Positions 7,254 through 15,321 of a stretch of 42,893 nucleotides of DNA are shown piece by piece (the first letter of the stretch is position 1; each line of letters begins with the position of its first letter). Under the pieces are notes generated by a model. It saw only the letters and a program-made list of their open reading frames with translations. It was not told the origin of the DNA and did not search any database. This DNA comes from Bacillota bacterium. GTDB taxonomy: Bacteria; Bacillota; Halanaerobiia; B1SED10-174. The DNA is taken from assembly GCA_007122335.1 (NCBI GenBank), contig SKTZ01000067.1:1-42893 (forward strand). Direction: 5' to 3'. The position numbers and the translations under genes were made by a program.

Positions 7254-8264
7254 CTATTTTTTATTGATAAACTCCAGGGGATTTTTGGGAACTCCGTTTA
7301 CATGGACTTCGTAATGAAGATGGGGACCGGTGCTCCTTCCGCTATTCCCAGATTTGGCAATAACATCTCCCCTCTTTACTTCTTGACCTGTCGACACCAG
7401 CAGCTCTCCATTATGCGCGTAACGAGTTTTGAAGCCAAAACCATGGTCAATATCAACCGTGTAGCCATAGCCGGTTCTCCAGCCGGAATATGTAACCACA
7501 CCATCGGCCGTTGCCAGAACCGGTGTCCCATACCAAACAGCAATATCAACACCTTCATGAAAAGCCTGGCGGCCGGTAAATGGATCCCGGCGGGAGCCAA
7601 ACCCTGAAGAAATGTAACTGTTTCCCTTGTCGGCAAGAGGCCAACTGTTTGGTGTTGCTGCCTGAATCGCATTGTATTCGCGGACTGATCCCTCCAGATT
7701 TTCCATGTCCTCCTGCTGGGCTGGTATTACTTCCCTCATTTTGCCCAGTTCCTGTTGCATATTCTGGATCAATCCAAAGGCATCGTCTTTCAGGAGCCTG
7801 TTATTACGGCCTCCCAGCCCACCAAAATCAAACTCGTAGGGTTGATAGTTCAAAATATTGCCCAGGCTTTCAATATGAGCCATCTGTTCTTCTGCTTGCT
7901 GCAAATCTTCCGAAAGCAGTTCCTGAATTTTACGCCCCTGTTGCTGAAGTACGATTAAGTCCTGCTGGAGTTCTTCCGTTTCCCGGAGAAGGTTAACAAG
8001 TTCCTGGCGCAATTTTTGATTCTCCACCCGCACACCATCCAGGTGAGCAACAACCTTTTGCGAGTCCTGATAACGATTTAAATAATCCCGGTAGGAAAAG
8101 GTTAGAAGCCCCATATAAACAATGATCACCAAAATTAACAGGATTAGTACCGCCCGGGGAATTGTAAAACTTAAAGAAGACCCCTCGGAGTGGGGAATAA
8201 TTGAAATTGTAAGGCCCTCCCGGAACTGTTTCTTAACTTTTTTAAACAACACTTGTTTTTTCAT
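7254..8264 (-). CDS. Membrane-anchored M23 peptidase
   Basis: The 336-residue protein has a basic cytoplasmic N-terminus, one membrane segment (about residues 37-57) and a long coiled coil (about residues 65-135). A C-terminal LytM/M23 domain follows, with the zinc motifs HEGVDI and HLHYEV and the usual GFGSRRDPFTG entry. M23 enzymes cleave peptide cross-links in peptidoglycan outside the cell, and coiled-coil members are often regulators or regulated hydrolases. All expected zinc ligands are present, so it is probably active. It starts at an ATG after GGGGTG and lies directly upstream of the bactofilin gene. Confidence 0.92.
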   Translation of the reverse strand: MKKQVLFKKVKKQFREGLTISIIPHSEGSSLSFTIPRAVLILLILVIIVYMGLLTFSYRDYLNRYQDSQKVVAHLDGVRVENQKLRQELVNLLRETEELQQDLIVLQQQGRKIQELLSEDLQQAEEQMAHIESLGNILNYQPYEFDFGGLGGRNNRLLKDDAFGLIQNMQQELGKMREVIPAQQEDMENLEGSVREYNAIQAATPNSWPLADKGNSYISSGFGSRRDPFTGRQAFHEGVDIAVWYGTPVLATADGVVTYSGWRTGYGYTVDIDHGFGFKTRYAHNGELLVSTGQEVKRGDVIAKSGNSGRSTGPHLHYEVHVNGVPKNPLEFINKK

Positions 8265-8331
8265 GGTCTTTCACCCCATCAGGAATCTTAACTTTCTACA
8301 AAGGGTAGATTATTCCTGCATGAAACCAAAA

Positions 8332-9441
8332 TTATTTACTTCCCACCGCAGAAACCCTCCATTCTTCCCAGGTTTCTTCGTTGCGAATAATATGGACTGT
8401 ACTGGCCAGGTTTACAACAAGACCAGCATGGTTTGGAATAATCTCGAGTAAATCTCCTACTTTAATATCACTTTCCGGGGGAAGGGTCAGGATGCCGTGT
8501 TCCTCTGCCAGTCTGCTAACAACAATTTCGGGATGTCCCTTAACCTTTCCATATCCAGCAAAAATGCCTTCCCCTTTCACACCCCTATCCAGACTTAAAG
8601 TTTTACTCCCTGCATCAACAATGCACCTTTCCTTCGTGGGTCGGGAGACAACCCTTGTTAATACCGTTAATGCACAGTCTTCTTCCATTGCCACACCCAG
8701 GGCAACCTCTCCCAGATCATTAAAAACATAATTTCCGGGCCTGATTTCTGTTACTCCCTTGATCATCCCTGCCATCTTCGCAGTCGGAGTAGAGCCAACG
8801 CTGACCCGGGAACAGGGCAGTCCGTCTTTTTTTAATTTTTCTGCCAACGCTGCCATCATCCGTCCCTCTCTCTGCCCAATTTCCTGAACTTTTTCGGGAT
8901 TTTTGGCCTCCCGGCAGTGTCCGGCGTGAGTCATTATTCCCCCAAAATCAAGAGACTTCTTTTCCTGGATCTTTTTAGCCAGTTTTAATGCCTCTTCCCC
9001 GGGAAGAACCCCGCATAAGTTATATCCGCTATTAATTTCCAAAAGAACTTTAAATTTCGTATTTTTTTCTTCCGCTTCCCTGGCCAGAACCTCAATCCCC
9101 TCAGAACTGTCGGCAACCACAGAGATTTCCGCCTTTTCTGCAAGCCTTAAAAGGCGCTTGATTTTTTTGGGATCAGTAACTGGAGAAGCCACAAAAACAT
9201 CCCTCAAGCCATTATCAATCATGGCCTCAGCTTCATCCAGCTTTGCAACTGTTATTCCCACGGCTCCCTGGTTAACCTGAATTCTTGCCAGGCGGGGAAT
9301 TTTATGGGTTTTAATGTGGGGTCTTAAGTCTACCCCTGCCTCACGGGCAAAACCTGCCATATCGGTGATGTTTCGGACCAGTATTGCTTCTCTCAGTAAG
9401 GGTGTGGGTGTATCAATTGCGGCAAATTTATTTTCATTCAA
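8332..9441 (-). CDS. D-threonine aldolase/D-serine dehydratase-like PLP enzyme
   Basis: The 369-residue protein has the fold-type III PLP barrel of the DSD1 / D-threonine aldolase family. It starts with DTPTPLL, has the PLP lysine in RPHIKTHK, phosphate-binding residues near SVGSTPT and EIRPGNYVFND, and a C-terminal beta domain. Family enzymes carry a metal pair near the end (His-x-Cys or His-x-Asp in PNHxC). Here the sequence is PNHAG, so the second ligand is glycine (His338, Gly340). The substrate is therefore uncertain. The ATG overlaps the TrkA-like stop as ATGA, indicating coupled translation. Confidence 0.82.
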   Translation of the reverse strand: MNENKFAAIDTPTPLLREAILVRNITDMAGFAREAGVDLRPHIKTHKIPRLARIQVNQGAVGITVAKLDEAEAMIDNGLRDVFVASPVTDPKKIKRLLRLAEKAEISVVADSSEGIEVLAREAEEKNTKFKVLLEINSGYNLCGVLPGEEALKLAKKIQEKKSLDFGGIMTHAGHCREAKNPEKVQEIGQREGRMMAALAEKLKKDGLPCSRVSVGSTPTAKMAGMIKGVTEIRPGNYVFNDLGEVALGVAMEEDCALTVLTRVVSRPTKERCIVDAGSKTLSLDRGVKGEGIFAGYGKVKGHPEIVVSRLAEEHGILTLPPESDIKVGDLLEIIPNHAGLVVNLASTVHIIRNEETWEEWRVSAVGSK

Positions 9442-10106
9442 CGAAGGGCACCTCCGTTTAACTGGTGAACAAGTTCTTCCTGGGCACTGGAATCAGCAAG
9501 AGCCAGAACCCTATCTCCGTCCCGGAGTACAGTATTTCCCCTGGGTACCAGGGCAGTGTCACCCCGCAAAATCGTAACCAGAATGGCTTCCATGGGCAGG
9601 TCGATATCTTTAATTTTCTGTCCCGCCACAGGAGCACCAGTACAAACCTTTATTTCAACCATATTCAGATCGCCAACTTTTTGGTTGAGAAGGGAAGTTA
9701 TTTCCTCAAGGGTTATTTCCTTGGTTACCAGGGCTGCCAGGATCGAAGAACTGCTCACAGCAACGTTTACCCCCAGCCATTCAAAAAGCTTTTCATTCCC
9801 GGGTGTATTTACCGCAGTAAAAGTCCGGGGAACATGGAACTGGCGTTCTGCCATCTGGCAGATTGCCAGGTTGTCGTGATCATCGTTTGTAACTGCCAGA
9901 ACCACGTCCGTTTCCTCTATCCCTGCTTTTTTCAAAACCTCTGGTTCCGAACCGTCCCCATGCACGACCAGAATTCGAGGGTCTTGTTTTATGTTTCGGG
10001 CTTTTTCCTCATCCTGTTCAATTAAAGTTACATTTATTTGTTTCTCGGTTAAATCTTTAGCCAGATAGCGGCCCATTTTCCCGCCGCCAACAATAAGCAC
10101 CTGCAT
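9438..10106 (-). CDS. TrkA-like NAD-binding potassium uptake protein
   Basis: The 222-residue protein has an N-terminal RCK/TrkA-N Rossmann domain: the nucleotide loop GGGKMGRYLA, the acidic end of strand 2 (LIEQDEEKA), then GDGSEPEVLKKAGIEETDVVLAVTNDD. A C-terminal TrkA-C domain (about residues 135-220) follows. Such proteins sit on the cytoplasmic side of Trk/Ktr potassium channels and gate them with nucleotides. No channel subunit is visible in the window. The start is the ATG at 10104-10106 with AGGAGG upstream, just after parB; the longer frame would overlap the parB stop region. Confidence 0.88.
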   Translation of the reverse strand: MQVLIVGGGKMGRYLAKDLTEKQINVTLIEQDEEKARNIKQDPRILVVHGDGSEPEVLKKAGIEETDVVLAVTNDDHDNLAICQMAERQFHVPRTFTAVNTPGNEKLFEWLGVNVAVSSSSILAALVTKEITLEEITSLLNQKVGDLNMVEIKVCTGAPVAGQKIKDIDLPMEAILVTILRGDTALVPRGNTVLRDGDRVLALADSSAQEELVHQLNGGALR

Positions 10107-10132
10107 TTTCCAACCTCCTAACAATTTGCCCA

Positions 10133-10984
10133 CTAGTGTTCCCTGCCCAGAATGCTGTAAATCCTCTCCAGTTCCTGCAGGGAACGATATTCAATATTGA
10201 TTGTCCCTTTTTCCGGGCCCCGGGGTTTAATTGCAACTTTTGTGCCCAGGGAATTTAAAATCTCTTCTTCAAACTTCTTAATCCGTTCATTCCGGTAGGA
10301 AGGCCGATGGATTTTTTTCCTCTGCTTTCTTTCTCTCCAGGAGGAAACAAGTTTTTCTGTCTGCCGGACATTAAAACCTTCCTTCACTATTACCCTGGCA
10401 GCCTCTTTTTGCTCGTCCTGGGAGGCCAAAGCAAGCAGGGCCCGGGCGTGCCCCATGCTGATTGTTCCACGTGAAACATTTTCTTGAACCTCTGGATCCA
10501 ACTTCAAAAGGCGCAGTGAATTGGCAATTCCCGACCTGCTTTTTCCCAGGGTCCGGGCTACCTCTTCCTGGGTAAGTTCAAAATCTCCGATCAGCCTCTC
10601 CAGTGCGTGGGCTTCTTCAATCGGATTCAGGTCTTCCCGCTGCAGATTCTCAATGAGAGCAATTTCCATCATTTCCCGTTCGGCGAAATCTTTGGTTACA
10701 ACGGGAACTTTCTTCAACCCCGCTTTAATCGCTGCCCGCCACCGTCTTTCTCCGGCGACAATCTGGAAACGCTTTTTTTCAATTTTCCGGACAATAAGGG
10801 GTTGAATTATTCCGTGTTGTTTTATTGATTCGGTTAATTCAGCAAGAGATTCGTCAGAAAAATCTTCTCTGGGCTGGTACGGGTTGGATTCAATATATTC
10901 GAGGGGAATTTGGTTGGCTTCTTCATCAAGCTGCCCGGGAGGAATCAGCGCTTCCAGGCCTTTTCCAAGGCGCTTTTTACTCAT
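10133..10984 (-). CDS. parB: Chromosome partitioning protein ParB (Spo0J)
   Basis: The 283-residue protein starts with the ParB N-terminus (KKRLGKGLEALIP) that recruits ParA. The CTP-binding ParB/Srx domain follows (PYQPR near residue 38, GERRWRAAI near residue 78), then a helix-turn-helix (LTQEEVARTLGKSRSGIANSLRLL) and a C-terminal dimerisation domain. It loads at parS sites as a CTP-dependent DNA clamp and helps recruit SMC. A parS site lies inside the gene. Its ATG overlaps the parA stop by eight bases. Confidence 0.97.
   Translation of the reverse strand: MSKKRLGKGLEALIPPGQLDEEANQIPLEYIESNPYQPREDFSDESLAELTESIKQHGIIQPLIVRKIEKKRFQIVAGERRWRAAIKAGLKKVPVVTKDFAEREMMEIALIENLQREDLNPIEEAHALERLIGDFELTQEEVARTLGKSRSGIANSLRLLKLDPEVQENVSRGTISMGHARALLALASQDEQKEAARVIVKEGFNVRQTEKLVSSWRERKQRKKIHRPSYRNERIKKFEEEILNSLGTKVAIKPRGPEKGTINIEYRSLQELERIYSILGREH
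10463..10478. promoter_or_regulatory. parS centromere site
   Basis: TGTTCCACGTGAAACA fits the TGTTNCACGTGAAACA parS consensus at every fixed position. It lies within the parB coding sequence, about 9 kb from oriC, as in Bacillus subtilis spo0J. No second perfect copy was seen in the window. Confidence 0.93.
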
Positions 10985-11759
10985 TCCTCACTCCTCCTTT
11001 CAGCCGGGATAAAAACTCCTCGGCCAGCTCCTGATAAGATCGGGCCCCTTTTGATCGCGGATCGTAAAGGATAATGGGGAGCCCAAAAGAAGGAGCTTCG
11101 CTCAACCTGACATTCCGGGGTATTACAGTGCTATACACTTTCTCCTGAAAATATTTTTTTACTTCCTCAATAACCTGCTGGGAAAGATTGGTTCTTGAGT
11201 CATACATAGTCATAATAACGCCGGCAATTTCCATCTCAGGATTCAGGTGATTTTGCACAAGTTTGATCGTCCGCATTAGCTGGCCCAGGCCTTCTAAGGC
11301 ATAGTATTCGCATTGAATGGGCACCAGGATCTTCTCAGCCGCAGCAAGGGCGTTTAGTGTTAACAGTCCCAGTGAGGGGGGGCAGTCAATTATTATAAAA
11401 TCGTAGTTGTCCTTAACCTTTTCCAGGGCCCGGCGGAGTTTAACCTCTCGGGAAAAGGAAGAAACCAGTTCAATTTCGGCCCCGGCCAGGTCAATCGTTG
11501 CAGGAACCAGATCCAGGTTCTCAACACTGGTTTTAACAATAATTTCCGTTATTGGAACGTCTTCAACGAGCAGGCTGTAAACACACTGCTCCAGTTCACT
11601 TTTATCAACCCCAACTCCACTGGTTGCATTGCCCTGGGGATCGATATCAATTAGAAGAAGCTTATTGCCCCTTTCTGCCAGGGTCGCACCAAGGTTAACT
11701 GCAGTCGTGCTTTTCCCCACGCCGCCTTTCTGGTTGACTACGGCCAGCACTGTGCCCAT
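10977..11759 (-). CDS. parA: Chromosome partitioning ATPase ParA (Soj)
   Basis: The 260-residue deviant Walker ATPase has the P loop KGGVGKSTTAVNLG at residues 11-24, switch I DIDPQGNATSG, switch II DCPPSLG, and the family motif VPIQCEYYALEGL. Without a long N-terminal DNA-binding domain it is the chromosomal Soj type. It binds DNA as an ATP dimer, acts with ParB in origin segregation and, in Bacillus, controls DnaA. The start is ATG with GGGGTG upstream, four bases after the noc stop, so noc-parA-parB are probably one transcript. Confidence 0.97.
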   Translation of the reverse strand: MGTVLAVVNQKGGVGKSTTAVNLGATLAERGNKLLLIDIDPQGNATSGVGVDKSELEQCVYSLLVEDVPITEIIVKTSVENLDLVPATIDLAGAEIELVSSFSREVKLRRALEKVKDNYDFIIIDCPPSLGLLTLNALAAAEKILVPIQCEYYALEGLGQLMRTIKLVQNHLNPEMEIAGVIMTMYDSRTNLSQQVIEEVKKYFQEKVYSTVIPRNVRLSEAPSFGLPIILYDPRSKGARSYQELAEEFLSRLKGGVRNE

Positions 11760-11763
11760 TATT

Positions 11764-12606
11764 TCACCCCTCTATTCTTTTCTTCTTGGGCATCTTGATG
11801 TGGAAGGAGATCGAATCCTCGCCTTCTTCCTCTTCAAATTGAATATCAAGTCCCCATTCCTTCATTTCTTTAACCGTTTTCCGGATAGTGTTGACATAAA
11901 GCCGGGTGTCCTCAAATACTTTCAAGACCCGGCCCCTTTCTTTTTCCCTGGGCTTTTTCTGTTCCCGCTGGTTCAGTCTGTCCACCAGTTTTTCGGTCTG
12001 GCCAACAGAGTAAGCGTTCCGGATTACTTCCTGCAGAGCTTTTTTCTGAAGTTCCGGGGTTCCGAGTTTAAGTAAAGTCCGGGCGTGTCTTTCGGTTAAG
12101 CCAGCCTCAATAATTTTGTCCCGGAGCGGCCCGGGAAGTCGAAGTAAGCGGATTTTATTGGCTATTGCAGATTGGCTTCGGCCAACTTTTTCGGCAAGTT
12201 CATCCTGGGTCATATCAAAAGTAAAAAGCATCCTCTGGTAACCTGTGGCTTCTTCAAAAAAATTCAAATCTTCTCGCTGAAGGTTTTCTACAAGGGCGAG
12301 TTGGGCCATTTCTTTTTCCCCGATTTTTTTCACAAGGCAGGGCGCTTCTTCCCGGCCAATCATTTTCAGGGCCTTCATTCTTCTTTCTCCGGCAATTATC
12401 TGAAAACCATCGTCGAACGGGCGCAACAAAAGAGGCTGCAAAAGTCCATTTTCCTCAATGGAAGCAGCCAGTTCTTTAATTTCCTTATCGCCGAAGCTGG
12501 TCCGGGGTTGATAGGGGTTAGGAGAAATTTTTTCAAGTTTAATAAATTTTATATCTTGGCTATTTTCAGTTCCCGTCCCGAAAAATTTTGCCAGGGGATT
12601 TTTCAC
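11764..12606 (-). CDS. noc: Nucleoid occlusion protein Noc
   Basis: This 280-residue ParB paralogue begins with the short amphipathic helix typical of Noc (MKNPLAKFFG), which attaches the protein to the membrane. A ParB/Srx CTPase domain (PYQPR, GERRMKALK) and a helix-turn-helix (MTQDELAEKVGRSQSAIANKIRLL) follow. The Noc-type C-terminus (DTRLYVNTIRKTV, then ISFHIKMPKKK) completes the match. Its position between rsmG and parA is also that of Noc. It should block division over the nucleoid by binding palindromes, and two perfect Noc-binding sequences occur in this window. The start is GTG with GGGAGGGG upstream. Confidence 0.94.
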   Translation of the reverse strand: MKNPLAKFFGTGTENSQDIKFIKLEKISPNPYQPRTSFGDKEIKELAASIEENGLLQPLLLRPFDDGFQIIAGERRMKALKMIGREEAPCLVKKIGEKEMAQLALVENLQREDLNFFEEATGYQRMLFTFDMTQDELAEKVGRSQSAIANKIRLLRLPGPLRDKIIEAGLTERHARTLLKLGTPELQKKALQEVIRNAYSVGQTEKLVDRLNQREQKKPREKERGRVLKVFEDTRLYVNTIRKTVKEMKEWGLDIQFEEEEGEDSISFHIKMPKKKRIEG

Positions 12607-12723
12607 TTTTACCCCTCCCGCACCTTGGTATTACTCCACCCTTATATTTCTGTACCCGCCCCCGTTTTCCCTTCTTGTAAAAAATATCTCTTAATACCTT
12701 GCTATTAAAAGCTTTTCCTCCTT

Positions 12724-13434
12724 CTATTCCAGGGGTCTTTTTTTTATAGCTGCCGGGCGCCGGGGAAATCGGGACGGAGTTTTTTCTGTTTTTTTTACAA
12801 GCTGTAAAAAATGTTCTTTACCGCTTATCGTATGGGAAAAGCGTTTATCAATAATTCCACCCAGCAAATTCAAGGCTTCCCGACTCTTATCCAGTTCTTC
12901 ATCAAGAGCGGGACCCTTCCAGGCCAGCAGAAATCCGCCAATCCTGATAAAGGGAAGGGTCAATTCTAACAGGGCAGGGAGGAAGGCCAGTCCCCGGGCA
13001 GTTAAAAGCCCCATCTTTTCCCGGAATTCTACTTCTTTTGCCAGGTCTTCCGCCCGGGCGTTTATAACAAAAACCTCTTTAAGCTGCAGGTCTCTGACGG
13101 AGTTTCTTAAAAATTCAGCTTTTTTCTCCCGGCTTTCCACAAGGAAAAATGGTCTTTTTGGGCTGCAGATAGCCAGAGGTATTCCAGGTAGCCCCCCGCC
13201 AGAACCCAGGTCCATCAAGGGCCCATCCAGTTGAGAAAGGAGAGGGAGGGCAACCAGAGAATCCAGAAGGTGGCGTTCCAAAAAATTCTTTTCTTCTCCT
13301 CTGCCCAAAAGGTTGAAGTCCTGGTTTGCAGAAAGGAGATCTCTCATGAACAGGTCAAGTTTATCAATTTTCTCCCGGGATATTTTCAGCTCTTTTCTCC
13401 CCAGGACTGTTGCGATCTCCTGGGGGCTAGTCAT
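12724..13434 (-). CDS. rsmG: 16S rRNA (guanine527-N7)-methyltransferase
   Basis: The 236-residue SAM-dependent methyltransferase modifies G527 of 16S rRNA. The SAM motif DLGSGGGLPGIPLAI (about residues 74-88) is followed by the acidic VESREKKAEFLRN. The RsmG-specific TARGLAFLPALLEL and the C-terminal basic stretch SRFPRRPAAIKKRPL are also present. The ATG overlaps the mnmG stop by eight bases, giving the usual mnmE-mnmG-rsmG order. A 117-bp gap with no clear terminator separates it from noc. Confidence 0.95.
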   Translation of the reverse strand: MTSPQEIATVLGRKELKISREKIDKLDLFMRDLLSANQDFNLLGRGEEKNFLERHLLDSLVALPLLSQLDGPLMDLGSGGGLPGIPLAICSPKRPFFLVESREKKAEFLRNSVRDLQLKEVFVINARAEDLAKEVEFREKMGLLTARGLAFLPALLELTLPFIRIGGFLLAWKGPALDEELDKSREALNLLGGIIDKRFSHTISGKEHFLQLVKKTEKTPSRFPRRPAAIKKRPLE

Positions 13435-15310
13435 TTCTTTTCTTCCTTTCCAGGAAAATCAGGAGGGAGGTGATGTCTGCAGGGGAAACACCATTTATTC
13501 GGCCGGCCTGACCCACAGACCGGGGTCGAACCGCTTTTAATTTTTCCCTGGCTTCTGTCCTCAGGTTGGGAACCTCTTCATAATTGATTTCATCTGGAAG
13601 AAGCTTATTTTCCAGTTTCTTAAAATGCTCAATTTCCCTTTTCTGCCTCTCTATATACCCTTCGTACTTTATCGTGGTTTCTAACTGTTCCTGAACACCT
13701 TTTCTAATTTTGGGCAGTTCGGGTTCCAGGTCCAAAAGATCAACCCAGGTAATTTCCGGACGGCGGAAAATTTCCTTTAAAGAAACAGGTTTGTTCAAGC
13801 CCCCGCTTCCTTTTTCCTGGAGAATTTCATTTACCTCAGGGGTGGGCTTGACCTGGATTTTTTCCAGAAGTCCCAGTACCATTTCAATTTCTTGTTGTTT
13901 TTCCTGGAATAATTTCCACTGATTATCTGAAAGAAGCCCAATTTTCCGGCCAAGAGGGGAAAGCCGCTGATCTGCGTTGTCCTGCCTCAGTAAAAGCCGG
14001 TATTCAGCCCTTGAGGTTAGCATCCGGTAGGGTTCTTCAGTTCCCTTGGTAACGAGATCATCAATCAGGACACCGATGTAAGCCTGGGCCCGGTCGAGAA
14101 TAAGGGGGGCTTCACCTTTCAGAGAGAGGGCGGCGTTAATTCCTGCAATCAAACCCTGGCCCCCGGCCTCTTCATAACCAGAAGTTCCGTTGACCTGACC
14201 TGCAGTGAAAAGTCCTTCAATATGCATTGTTTCCAGGGTAAGGTTCAATTGTCTGGTATCAATTACATCGTATTCGATGGCATAACCGGGACGAACCATG
14301 TCTACTCTCTCCAGGCCGGTTATTGTCCGTAAAAAAGAAAACTGAACATCTTCGGGAAGGCTTGTTGGCAGGCCGGAAAGGTACATTTCCTGGGTGGAAA
14401 GACTTTCCGGTTCGATAAAAATCTGGTGGCTATTTTTATTGGGAAAGCTCACAACCTTGTCCTCGATAGAAGGACAGTAACGGGGTCCCGTTCCCTCGAT
14501 TACGCCGGAGAAGAGAGGAGCCCGGTGTATATTTTCATTGATAATAGCATGAGTCCGGGGATTGGTGTGAGTTAAATGACAGGGGAGCTGTCCCTGGATT
14601 CCTTCCCGACCCTCGTGCATGAAAGAGAAGAAGAGAGACCCCGAATGCCCCGGCTGGGGCTCGGTTTTCTCGTAATCAATTGTCCGGCCCAAAACCCGAG
14701 GAGGGGTACCGGTCTTAAAGCGCTTCAGGGTAAAACCGTTTTCCTGCAGGGAACGGGAAAGTTCTTTTGCCGACAATTGCTGATTGGGACCCGCTTCAAA
14801 AGTCTTTTCTCCAATAATTATTCGGCCGCGCAAAAAGGTTCCCGTGGTAAGGATAACTTTCTGGCCCAGATATTTTATCCCAGTTGCTGTTTCTACTCCC
14901 CGAATCTTTCCTTCTTCAACCAGTATTTTTGTTACCAGTCCCTGTTTGAGATCAAGATTGCTTTCTTCTTCAAGGACTTTTTTCATCCGCAGGTGATATT
15001 TCTTTTTATCTGCCTGGGCCCTGAGAGCCTGTACTGCCGGACCTTTCCGGGTATTCAGCATGCGGACCTGAATCATCGTTGCATCAATATTATGCCCCAT
15101 TTCTCCGCCGAGAGCATCAATTTCGCGAACAATATGCCCCTTGGCCGGTCCGCCTAACGATGGATTACAGGGCATAAAAGCAACATGGTCCAGGTCAATG
15201 GTCAAAACAAGGGTTTTAAAACCCATTTTTGCGGCGGAAAGAGCGGCCTCACAGCCCGCATGTCCGGCCCCAATTACTATCACCTGATAGGATTGTGGAT
15301 AAACAAACAT
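13427..15310 (-). CDS. mnmG: tRNA uridine-5-carboxymethylaminomethyl enzyme MnmG
   Basis: The 627-residue FAD-dependent protein works with MnmE to install the xm5 group at wobble U34 of tRNAs. The FAD loop GAGHAGCEAALSAAKMG is near residue 14, followed by PCNPSLGGPAKGHIVREIDALGG. Next come the family motif GLFTAGQVNGTSGYEEAGGQG and a C-terminal helical domain with TSRAEYRLLLRQDNAD. Length and motifs are normal for the family. The ATG has GGGGGAAG upstream. The codons just after the start contain an exact DnaA-box sequence on the coding strand. Confidence 0.97.
   Translation of the reverse strand: MFVYPQSYQVIVIGAGHAGCEAALSAAKMGFKTLVLTIDLDHVAFMPCNPSLGGPAKGHIVREIDALGGEMGHNIDATMIQVRMLNTRKGPAVQALRAQADKKKYHLRMKKVLEEESNLDLKQGLVTKILVEEGKIRGVETATGIKYLGQKVILTTGTFLRGRIIIGEKTFEAGPNQQLSAKELSRSLQENGFTLKRFKTGTPPRVLGRTIDYEKTEPQPGHSGSLFFSFMHEGREGIQGQLPCHLTHTNPRTHAIINENIHRAPLFSGVIEGTGPRYCPSIEDKVVSFPNKNSHQIFIEPESLSTQEMYLSGLPTSLPEDVQFSFLRTITGLERVDMVRPGYAIEYDVIDTRQLNLTLETMHIEGLFTAGQVNGTSGYEEAGGQGLIAGINAALSLKGEAPLILDRAQAYIGVLIDDLVTKGTEEPYRMLTSRAEYRLLLRQDNADQRLSPLGRKIGLLSDNQWKLFQEKQQEIEMVLGLLEKIQVKPTPEVNEILQEKGSGGLNKPVSLKEIFRRPEITWVDLLDLEPELPKIRKGVQEQLETTIKYEGYIERQKREIEHFKKLENKLLPDEINYEEVPNLRTEAREKLKAVRPRSVGQAGRINGVSPADITSLLIFLERKKRND
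15294..15302 (-). other. Exact DnaA box in mnmG
   Basis: TGTGGATAA (reverse complement TTATCCACA) matches the DnaA-box consensus exactly. It lies in the first codons of mnmG, about 3.9 kb from oriC. It could be a DnaA titration site or chance. Confidence 0.5.
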
Positions 15311-15321
15311 TTTTCTTCCCC

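Noticed and set aside
9465-10025. 186-codon plus-strand frame opposite the TrkA-like gene
   Set aside because: It lies wholly antisense to a gene with clear motifs and has no recognisable domain.
12172-12708. 178-codon plus-strand frame opposite noc
   Set aside because: Antisense to noc, phenylalanine-rich composition typical of a mirrored frame.
14576-15157. 193-codon plus-strand frame opposite mnmG
   Set aside because: Antisense shadow of a conserved gene with no start signal.
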